NCBI GenBank assembly: GCA_964463485.1
Contig: CAYXDO010000149.1
Location: 1 to 29,271, forward strand
Reading direction: 5' to 3'
DNA: 29,271 bases
Origin: CAYXDO01 sp964463485
GTDB taxonomy: Bacteria; Myxococcota; Kuafuiibacteriia; Kuafuiibacteriales; Kuafuiibacteriaceae
Positions 23,667-29,271 of the stretch are shown here, one piece after another. Below the pieces are notes generated by a model. That model saw nothing but the letters and a program-made list of their open reading frames with translations, was not told the origin of the DNA and did no database searches. The translations under genes and the position numbers were made by a program. Numbering within the stretch: position 1 is the first letter of the stretch; the number at the start of each line of letters is the position of its first letter.

Positions 23667-23922
23667 CTTCGAGCGCGAGCCGAACGGCCTGAAGCTCCCC
23701 GGCCTCTCCGGGCAAACTCAGCCGGCCGCTGGCGGACACGACGCGGTGCCACGGCACGTCGCTCTCGGCACCGAGCCCCGCGAGCGCATAGCCGACCTGG
23801 CGCGCATGACCCGGCCTTCCGGCGGCCTTCGCCACGCGCCCGTACGTCGAGACCCGACCGCGAGGGATCCGCGACACCGCTTCGTAGATGGACTCCCAGC
23901 TAGCCTCGGCGCGGCGTGCCAT
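23611..23922 (-). CDS. atl: Alkyltransferase-like protein (ATL) of the MGMT family
   Basis: A 103-residue DNA-binding protein equivalent to the C-terminal domain of O6-methylguanine-DNA methyltransferase. Helix-turn-helix and arginine finger region: IPRGRVSTYGRVAKAAGRPGHARQVGYAL. The active-site PCHR motif reads PWHRVV: Trp replaces the alkyl-accepting Cys, the hallmark of ATL proteins. These bind O6-alkylguanine without repairing it and hand the lesion to nucleotide excision repair. The full length of a bacterial ATL is present. The start is ATG 23922. It is divergent from the flavin monooxygenase fusion, with a 50-base gap. It probably shares a transcript with the downstream barrel gene. 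Confidence 0.93.
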   Translation of the reverse strand: MARRAEASWESIYEAVSRIPRGRVSTYGRVAKAAGRPGHARQVGYALAGLGAESDVPWHRVVSASGRLSLPGEAGELQAVRLALEGVLVVDGKVNLSRILFDF

Positions 23923-23972
23923 CTTGGTTTTGGTACAACCTCGCCGCTCTTTGCGCTATCAACGCACCGATC

Positions 23973-26219
23973 ATGAAAGTCGTCTCGATCGGCGGAGGCC
24001 CCGCGGGCCTCTACTTCTCCATTCTCATGAAGCGTGCCAGCCCGCGCCACGAGATCACCGTGCTCGAGCGAAATCGGCCCGGAGACACGTTCGGTTTCGG
24101 CGTCGTCTTCTCCGACTCCACGCTCGGAAATCTGGGCGCCGAAGACCCCGATTCCCTCGCAGAAATCCGGAAAAGCTTCTGGCACTGGGACGACATCCAC
24201 GTCTTCCATCGCGGCGAGCGAGTCGTATCCAAAGGCCACGGCTTTGCCGGACTCTCGCGGCAGCGCTTGCTCGACATCCTCGAAGCCCGCGCGATCGAGC
24301 TCGGGGTCGAAGTCCGCCACGAGGTCGACGTCGAAGACCCCACGCCGTACCTCGCCGCCGACCTCGTCCTCGCCGCAGACGGCGTGAATAGCCGCATGCG
24401 GACCCTCTTCGCCGAGACCTTCAAGCCAGAGATCGACTGGCGTCCCAACCGCTTCGTCTGGCTCGGCACTACGTACCCATTCGACGCCTTCACCTTCTGG
24501 TTCGAAGCCAACGAGCACGGCCTGTGGCGAGTTCACGCCTATCGCTACGACGAAACTCACTCGACCTTCATCGTCGAGGGAACCGCCGAAGCCTACCAGA
24601 AGGCCGGCTTTCGAGAATTCGACGAGACACGCACGCTCGCCTATTTCGAAGAGCTCTTCGCCCACCGGCTGAACGGTCATCGACTCGTCGCCAACCGATC
24701 GCTGTGGCGCCAATTTCCCACCATTAGGAACGCCTCGTGGCACCACCAAAACGTCGTCCTGATGGGAGACGCCGTCCACACCGCTCACTTCTCGATCGGC
24801 TCGGGTACCAAGCTCGCCATGGAGGACGCGATCGCACTCAAGGACGCGGTGATCGGTTCGACGAGCATCCCGGCCGCCCTGGAGTCGTACGAAGCGACGC
24901 GCAAGCCCGTCGTCGAGTCCTTGCAGCGCGCCGCTCGAGTCAGCCTGGAGTGGTTCGAAAACACCGAACGATACCTGGGCCTGAGCCCGAACCGCTTCGC
25001 CTTCAGCCTGCTCACCCGCAGCCTTCGAGTGACTCACGAAAATCTCCGAGCTCGCGACCCGGAGCTCGTAAGCGCCGTCGACGCGGAAGTCATTCGAGAC
25101 GCCAAAATCGCGACCGGACGCGAGCTCGCCCCCAGCGCTCCGCCGATGTTCACGCCGCTTCGCCTCCGGGACCTCGTGATCGAGAACCGCGTGACCGTCT
25201 CGCCGATGTGTATGTACTCAGCCGACGACGGCGAGATCGACGACTTCCACCTCGTCCACCTCGGAAGCCGCGCGATCGGAGGCGCCGGCCTCGTGATCGC
25301 GGAGATGACCGACGTGAGTCGCGAAGGTCGAATCACCCACGGCTGCGCCGGGCTCTACCGAGAGAGTCACGGGGTGGCTTGGAGGCGAGTCGTCGATTTC
25401 GTACACGAACACTCGGCGGCAAAAATCGGAATTCAACTGGGCCACGCCGGGCGCAAGGCCTCGACTAAGCGCCCGTGGGAAGGCGGTGGACCCATCGAGG
25501 GAGCTGGCGCCTGGCCGACGGCGAGCCCAACGAGCCGACCCTACGCGGCGAATTATCCGCTTCCCACCGAGCTCGATGGACCTGCTCTGAGCCAACTCAT
25601 CGATGACTACCGGCGCGCGACGCGCCTCGCCCAGGGCGCTGGGTTCGACCTCCTCGAGGTTCACATGGCCCACGGCTACCTGCTCTCGACCTTCCTTTCG
25701 CCGCTCACGAACGACCGAAGAGACGAGCTCGGTGGGTCCGTGGAGAATCGGCTTCGATTCCCGGTCGCCGTGCTCGAGGCCGTTCGGACCGAGTGGCCTT
25801 CACACAAGCCGATCTCCGTGCGGATCTCGGCGACCGAATGGGTTCCGACTGGAACGAGCGCCGGCGACCTCCTGACCATCGCCAAGACCCTCCACCAAAA
25901 AGGCGCGGATATCATCGACGTCTCGGGCGGCGGCGTGGTGCCCGAGCAACGCCCCCCGTACGGGCGGCTCTATCAGACCCCGTTCGCCGAGCTCATTCGG
26001 CTCGAGCTTGGGATCCCGACGATCACGGTCGGCAACATCTCGTCATGGGCCGACATCAACGGAGTCATCGCGGCGGGCCGGGCGGACTTGTGCGCTCTCG
26101 CTCGCGGGCACCTCTACGACCCCTATTGGACGCGCCACGCGGCTCAGGCCCAAGGGTTCGAGCTCCCCTGGCCGCCTCAGTATCAGCTCGCGAAGACCTT
26201 CAAGCCGCGCGCAGACTGA
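23973..26219 (+). CDS. Bifunctional flavin monooxygenase / old-yellow-enzyme reductase (salicylyl-CoA 5-hydroxylase or 2-aminobenzoyl-CoA monooxygenase/reductase type)
   Basis: A 748-residue two-domain flavoenzyme. The N-terminal part (1-385) is a class A FAD monooxygenase: GGGPAG at 7-12, an Asp-Gly motif (AADGVNSRMR) and GDAVHTAHFSIGSGTKLAMEDA. The C-terminal part (from about 390) is an OYE-type NAD(P)H:flavin oxidoreductase: VSPMCMYSADDG, HLGSRAIGGAGL, IQLGHAGRKAS, VHMAHGYLLSTFLSPLTNDRRDELGGS and TVGNISSW. This fusion is known for salicylyl-CoA 5-hydroxylase and for the 2-aminobenzoyl-CoA enzyme of Azoarcus; both act on aromatic CoA thioesters. Sequence alone does not settle the substrate. 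The ATG at 23973 was chosen because it opens the Rossmann strand MKVVSIGGGPAG. No CoA ligase, thioesterase or gentisate gene adjoins it. Confidence 0.9.
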   Translation: MKVVSIGGGPAGLYFSILMKRASPRHEITVLERNRPGDTFGFGVVFSDSTLGNLGAEDPDSLAEIRKSFWHWDDIHVFHRGERVVSKGHGFAGLSRQRLLDILEARAIELGVEVRHEVDVEDPTPYLAADLVLAADGVNSRMRTLFAETFKPEIDWRPNRFVWLGTTYPFDAFTFWFEANEHGLWRVHAYRYDETHSTFIVEGTAEAYQKAGFREFDETRTLAYFEELFAHRLNGHRLVANRSLWRQFPTIRNASWHHQNVVLMGDAVHTAHFSIGSGTKLAMEDAIALKDAVIGSTSIPAALESYEATRKPVVESLQRAARVSLEWFENTERYLGLSPNRFAFSLLTRSLRVTHENLRARDPELVSAVDAEVIRDAKIATGRELAPSAPPMFTPLRLRDLVIENRVTVSPMCMYSADDGEIDDFHLVHLGSRAIGGAGLVIAEMTDVSREGRITHGCAGLYRESHGVAWRRVVDFVHEHSAAKIGIQLGHAGRKASTKRPWEGGGPIEGAGAWPTASPTSRPYAANYPLPTELDGPALSQLIDDYRRATRLAQGAGFDLLEVHMAHGYLLSTFLSPLTNDRRDELGGSVENRLRFPVAVLEAVRTEWPSHKPISVRISATEWVPTGTSAGDLLTIAKTLHQKGADIIDVSGGGVVPEQRPPYGRLYQTPFAELIRLELGIPTITVGNISSWADINGVIAAGRADLCALARGHLYDPYWTRHAAQAQGFELPWPPQYQLAKTFKPRAD

Positions 26220-26235
26220 CGGCAGGCCTCCTCTC

Positions 26236-26450
26236 CGGCCCTGGAAACGCAGGCCTCCTCCAGCCCTGGGAGCGCCTCCTCCAGCCCTGGGAGCGCCTCC
26301 TCCAGCCCTGGGAGCGCCTCCTCCAGCCCTGGGAGCGCAGGCATCTTGCCTGCGCCTAAGCTTCGCGGACCCACATCTCTGGCCCTGGAAACGCCCTCCT
26401 CCAGCCCCGCGGCATCCCGAGAGCAAATCTTGCCCGCGCGTAAGTTCCGC
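26236..26450. repeat. Dispersed repeat block, left of the small lipoprotein gene
   Basis: Non-coding region after the monooxygenase gene. It contains two copies of GGCCCTGGAAACGC, a 4 x 21-base tandem array (listed separately), a GCAGGC-ATCTT-GCCTGC hairpin at 26337-26353 and the word TGCGCCTAAGCTTCGCGGAC at 26351-26370, followed by CCACATCTC. Related versions of the last word recur at 27118-27154 and 27180-27210, right of the lipoprotein gene. A decayed copy lies near 26435. No gene is seen in 26220-26577. Confidence 0.7.
26255..26338. repeat. Four perfect 21-base tandem repeats
   Basis: Four identical head-to-tail units that begin CTCCTCCAGC and end GGGAGCGC (26255-26275, 26276-26296, 26297-26317 and 26318-26338). 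Within each unit CTCC and GGGAG plus CAGCCCTG give small inverted repeats. Copies are exact, so expansion is recent or copies are kept homogeneous. There are no spacers, so it is not a CRISPR array, and it lies outside any credible gene. Confidence 0.9.
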
Positions 26451-26513
26451 ACATTTGGGCCCTGTTCTGCGGTCGGCGGGCGCGGACATCGCAGGTGAGT
26501 CGCGCAAATTCGC

Positions 26514-26574
26514 CGAAGAGCCAGCGTGAGCGCAAACATGAGTTGCTCGGGGGCTCACGCTGGCTTACTCTTCG
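26514..26574. promoter_or_regulatory. Long hairpin just before the small lipoprotein start
   Basis: CGAAGAG-CCAGCGTGAGC (26514-26531) pairs with GCTCACGCTGG (26553-26563) and CTCTTCG (26568-26574): 18 base pairs with a 4-base bulge and a loop of about 21. It ends 4 bases before GTG 26578 and could cover the ribosome site. It could also be the mobile-repeat-like or terminator-type structure of the upstream gene. Confidence 0.6.
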
Positions 26575-26577
26575 AAG

Positions 26578-27093
26578 GTGAAACTTCGGAAGCTTGCCGC
26601 GTCTTCGGCTGGGCTCTGCCTTGCGCTCACGGCCTGCTGGACCGACGAGCCAAAAACGGCAGCTCCCGCCGGTTCAAAAGCCTCCTTGGTCTCGACGGCC
26701 GTTCCAGCCAACCTCGAAGGCGACTCGCCCAGTCCCCCAGAAACGACGCTCCCAGAAACGACGACCGGCGCGATCGAAGCGAACGAGGAGGCCTCGCCGA
26801 CCTTGGTCGTCGAACCCTCGACGGCGAAGCGCCGACGAGCCTGCCCCACTTGGACCGCGCAACGACTCTTCGAAGAGGATGGGTTCATCCTGGCCGTCGG
26901 CGAAGTCAAAGGGATCCGCGACCCGTCCTTGGCCCGGACGACGGCCGAAGCAAGAGCACGAAGTGAGCTCGCCAAAGCGCTCGGCTTGGATCAACGCGGC
27001 GCGACTCTCGAAGGGTCCGAAGTGGTCAAGTGGACCGCCTGCGCCGGACACACCTACGTGTTGGTCAAAGTAGCCCGAGCGACGGTGCGCTGA
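26578..27093 (+). CDS. Small LPP20-like lipoprotein
   Basis: A 171-residue exported lipoprotein. The signal sequence MKLRKLAASSAGLCLALTAC ends in the lipobox LTAC, so Cys20 should be lipidated. A Pro/Thr/Glu-rich linker follows (about 25-85). The C-terminal region (about 95-171: RLFEEDGFILAVGEVKGIRDPSLARTTAEARARSELAKALGL...) resembles the LPP20 domain, whose typical signature is a strand, then an 'ARA.A...LA..L' helix, then a further strand pair (YVLVKVARATV). The start is GTG 26578 with GAAGG overlapping. It stands alone between two blocks of the same dispersed repeat and is preceded by a large hairpin. The function is unknown. Confidence 0.78.
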   Translation: MKLRKLAASSAGLCLALTACWTDEPKTAAPAGSKASLVSTAVPANLEGDSPSPPETTLPETTTGAIEANEEASPTLVVEPSTAKRRRACPTWTAQRLFEEDGFILAVGEVKGIRDPSLARTTAEARARSELAKALGLDQRGATLEGSEVVKWTACAGHTYVLVKVARATVR

Positions 27094-27248
27094 GTACAAC
27101 TCCTCCGGCGTCTTCCCTGCGCCTGAGTTTGGCGGACCCACCTCCCCGGCCCTCAGAGAGCTTCTCCGGCCATCCTGCCTGCGCGCAGGCTCCGCGGACC
27201 CACATCTCCGCGGGTGCGGCTCCCAGGACTTCGTGCCCGTCGAAGCAC
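27094..27248. repeat. Dispersed repeat block, right of the small lipoprotein gene
   Basis: Two imperfect copies of the TGCGC...GCGGACCCAC(A/C)TC word, at 27118-27154 and 27180-27210, match the copy at 26351-26390. A perfect 14-base palindrome, GCCTGCGCGCAGGC, is at 27177-27190. The block is non-coding and lies before the stop of the minus-strand dehydrogenase. Confidence 0.65.
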
Positions 27249-28307
27249 TCAATCTCGTGCCTCGATCGCGTCGCGCGACGCCGCCGCGCTCCTGGCCGCG
27301 CGGACCACCGAGATCCGCTCAGCCGCGCGAGTCCTAGCAACCCACTCCGGCGGCGCTTCCACCCCGAAGGACTCCTCCAAGACTTCCGAAGTCACTCGAC
27401 CCAACCCATCGATCAGAGGCCCGGTATCGACCAATCCCATGACCGACTTACCGATCCCGGCAATCACCGCCCCAGCCGAAGAGATCGCGTCGGGAACGTG
27501 AATCACCCCGCGCTGACGAAGCAGCTCCGGAATGTCCGGCGACGCCAAGGTATCGTTGGCGGCGCCGCAAATCAACTTGGCCTTCGTCGCGCTCGCAACC
27601 GACTCGGTCAGAACGCCTCCGTCCGCACATGGGCAAAACACGTCGACGGACTCGACCAAGGCGCGATCCACCGAGACGACCCGCGCACCAAGCTCGCGCG
27701 CGAGGGCCTGGGCGCGCTCGAGGTCGAGATCGGACAAGATCAACTCGGCGCCCAAGGGAGCCAATCTCCGCGCGACCGCAGCGCCCATCGACCCGACGCC
27801 CTGAATGAGCACCGACGACCGCGACAGCTGGGGAAGGTTGCCGACCGCGAGCGCCGCACTCATACAAACCTCGACGCCTCGGGCCACGGCCTCCGCGAGC
27901 CCTCGCCCGTCGGTCTCCACGTAGCGCGTGCGAGTGGCCATGGCTTCGAGGTCCGCCGCAGTCGTCCCCAAGTCACCCGCGGTCCGAAAGATACCTCCGA
28001 GCTCCTCGATGAACTCCCCGAGCCTCGCGAACGCGGCGGTCCGATCCAGCTCGGGTCGCATCATCATCACACCCTTGCCACCGCCCGCATCGAGGCCCGC
28101 TAGCGCACACTTCCTCGTCATACTCCTCGCGAGGCGCGAGGCCTCGACGACCGCCGACGGCTCGTCCGCGTAGGACTTGGTGCGAATCCCTCCGGCCGCA
28201 GGCCCCAACGTGAGGTCGTCCAACACCACGACCGCGCGCAGCCCAAGCTGAGGCTCGGCAAACAGGAGCACGCGTTGGATCCCATGTTGTTCCAAAGTCC
28301 CGAACAC
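27249..28307 (-). CDS. ldh: Leucine/valine-type amino-acid dehydrogenase (Glu/Leu/Phe/Val family)
   Basis: A 352-residue NAD-dependent enzyme interconverting branched-chain L-amino acids and 2-oxo acids plus ammonia. Dimerisation and substrate domain: LTLGPAAGGIR (33-42), K66 (MTRKCAL, carboxylate-binding Lys) and K78 (LDAGGGKGV, catalytic Lys), and a DLGTT segment that carries the conserved Asp. The NAD domain starts near 164 with SSVLIQGVGSMGAAVARRL. The length is that of leucine dehydrogenase, not of the longer glutamate enzymes. The start is GTG 28307 and fits the family N-terminus. The exact substrate is inferred. It is divergent from a desaturase gene; leucine-derived 2-oxo acids feed iso-branched fatty acid synthesis in myxobacteria, so a link to lipid make-up is plausible. 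Confidence 0.9.
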   Translation of the reverse strand: MFGTLEQHGIQRVLLFAEPQLGLRAVVVLDDLTLGPAAGGIRTKSYADEPSAVVEASRLARSMTRKCALAGLDAGGGKGVMMMRPELDRTAAFARLGEFIEELGGIFRTAGDLGTTAADLEAMATRTRYVETDGRGLAEAVARGVEVCMSAALAVGNLPQLSRSSVLIQGVGSMGAAVARRLAPLGAELILSDLDLERAQALARELGARVVSVDRALVESVDVFCPCADGGVLTESVASATKAKLICGAANDTLASPDIPELLRQRGVIHVPDAISSAGAVIAGIGKSVMGLVDTGPLIDGLGRVTSEVLEESFGVEAPPEWVARTRAAERISVVRAARSAAASRDAIEARD

Positions 28308-28391
28308 GACGCGGAGTCTACACGTTGGCGGGCTCGATCGCCTTCCTCGATGGCTTGAGCGGAGCGCGCACCTGTCGTAAACATCGCGAGC

Positions 28392-29186
28392 TTGCTCGCC
28401 CTGCGTCGCCCCGTAGACCGCATCCCCGTGCTCGTCTTCCTCTCCTGGACCTTCGTCGATTTCGTGCTGTACTTCACCGTCGACAACCTCTGGTGGCTGG
28501 CGGCCTACTGGCTCTTGATGATCGTGCCGAAGGGATCCTCAGGCGCGTGGAGCCATCACCATCAGCACTGCCCCACCTTCACTTCCACGGCGCTCAATCG
28601 CATGCTCGAGTTCTCGCATGCCCTGCACACCGGGCAAACGACCAACCTCTGGGTGCTTCACCACGTCTTTGGCCACCACCTCAATTACCTCGACCAGACC
28701 AAAGACGAGAGCCGCTGGAAACGGAAGGACGGCTCCCGATTGGGCGAGCTCGAGTACGCGCTGGCCGTGACCTTGACCGCCTACCCCCGCGCGTTCAGGG
28801 TAGGCGCCCGGTTCCCGCGCGAACGACGAGACTTCCTGATTTTCGGGCTACTCACGAGCACCCTGGTCGCCGGGCTCGTCGCCCACCGACCCGGCCAGGC
28901 GCTCCTCCTGTTCGTTCTCCCGATGTTCCTGAGTACACTCTTCACTTCCTGGGTCACCTACGACCACCACGCCGGACTCGAAAGCACAGACCCCTATTCC
29001 GCGTCGTTCAACAACGTCAGCCGCTGGTACAACATCCTCACCGGCAACCTCGGCTACCATACCGCTCACCACCTCCGACAAGGCATCCACTGGTCCGAGC
29101 TCCCCGAACTCCACGCGTCGATCGCCCACAAGATCCCCGCGAATCTGTACAAAGACTCGATGCTGAAATTCCTCCTCCCAGGCTGA
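28392..29186 (+). CDS. Membrane fatty acid desaturase family protein
   Basis: A 264-residue integral membrane di-iron enzyme of the fatty-acid desaturase/hydroxylase family. Histidine motifs: SHHHQHC (54-60), LHHVFGHH (89-96), YDHHAG (190-195) and GYHTAHHLRQGIHW (221-234, containing the HxxHH box). Hydrophobic helices are at about 12-30, 33-46, 150-165 and 168-190. Motif order is that of a complete enzyme. The start codon is TTG with no clear ribosome site; an internal GTG near residue 13 is an alternative, so the N-terminus is uncertain. It is divergent from leucine dehydrogenase with an 84-base gap. It may act on membrane lipids, but the substrate and regiochemistry are unknown. Confidence 0.86.
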   Translation: MLALRRPVDRIPVLVFLSWTFVDFVLYFTVDNLWWLAAYWLLMIVPKGSSGAWSHHHQHCPTFTSTALNRMLEFSHALHTGQTTNLWVLHHVFGHHLNYLDQTKDESRWKRKDGSRLGELEYALAVTLTAYPRAFRVGARFPRERRDFLIFGLLTSTLVAGLVAHRPGQALLLFVLPMFLSTLFTSWVTYDHHAGLESTDPYSASFNNVSRWYNILTGNLGYHTAHHLRQGIHWSELPELHASIAHKIPANLYKDSMLKFLLPG

Positions 29187-29271
29187 ACTTGGCCCACTCG
29201 CCTGAGTCTTGCGAGCTCCAAGGCTCCGGTCGAGCTTCATAACCCGGCCTAGCCGGTACCATAGAAGATCG
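29187..29271. other. End of window, no gene seen
   Basis: The final 85 bases after the desaturase stop contain a weak CCGGC-CTA-GCCGG hairpin near 29244-29256, which could be a terminator. No start of a further gene was recognised. Confidence 0.3.

Noticed and set aside
23718..25037. A 439-codon minus-strand frame over the ATL and monooxygenase genes
   Set aside because: Gly/Val/Glu-rich shadow of a well-defined flavin-binding domain.
26255..26338. Possible CRISPR array
   Set aside because: Repeats are directly adjacent with no spacers, and there are no cas genes nearby.

Overview
This is high-GC bacterial DNA, densely packed, with long open frames mirrored on the opposite strand. The gene content points to a myxobacterium-like member of the Myxococcota. 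This rests on a PilZ/TPR/pseudokinase fusion, a TPR protein with two cyclic-nucleotide-binding domains, a PEGA-type envelope protein, a YXWXPGYW lipoprotein, an unusual zinc-ribbon dehydrogenase and many GC-rich intergenic repeats. No rRNA, tRNA, CRISPR array or prophage was seen. The lineage is inferred from protein families only.

Layout. 1-2230: a DDE transposase running off the left edge, then about 750 bp of repeats and hairpins without a convincing gene. 2234-6240: a serine hydrolase-NamZ fusion likely to act on peptidoglycan, convergent with a secreted GHL13/DUF4015 glycoside-hydrolase-like protein and a 145-residue orphan with a very good ribosome site. 6374-6524: hexanucleotide repeats. 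6531-9485: a signalling locus in which a receiver-PAS-histidine kinase is divergent from a two-gene unit coding for a stand-alone H-box protein (no ATPase domain) and a response regulator. 9529-11004: a zinc-ribbon short-chain dehydrogenase. 11029-13770: ferrous iron uptake, with a putative Fur box, feoA, feoB and a 48-residue one-helix protein overlapping the feoB stop.

13776-16946: two genes on the minus strand joined stop-to-start (TPR/two cNMP domains, then a PEGA-like membrane protein). 17045-17144: a large imperfect palindrome. 17210-21362: tatD divergent from the 1079-residue PilZ/TPR/pseudokinase gene, followed by a bidirectional hairpin. 21435-23922: an ECF-like sigma factor, a YXWXPGYW lipoprotein, a beta-barrel-like outer-membrane protein and an alkyltransferase-like (ATL) DNA-repair protein. 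23973-26219: a bifunctional flavin monooxygenase/old-yellow-enzyme protein of the salicylyl-CoA 5-hydroxylase or 2-aminobenzoyl-CoA monooxygenase/reductase type. 26220-27248: a small lipoprotein gene lying between two blocks of the same dispersed repeat. 27249-29186: a leucine-type amino-acid dehydrogenase divergent from a membrane fatty-acid desaturase.

How the parts may work together (inference): the 2.2-6.2 kb genes suggest envelope turnover. The 6.5-9.5 kb genes look like a small phosphorelay. The Feo genes form an iron-regulated operon. The leucine dehydrogenase and desaturase could both shape membrane lipids, since myxobacteria make iso-branched fatty acids from leucine. The best leads for undescribed biology are the PilZ/TPR/pseudokinase fusion, the H-box-only protein, the small Feo-linked membrane protein and the zinc-ribbon SDR with an altered catalytic motif.
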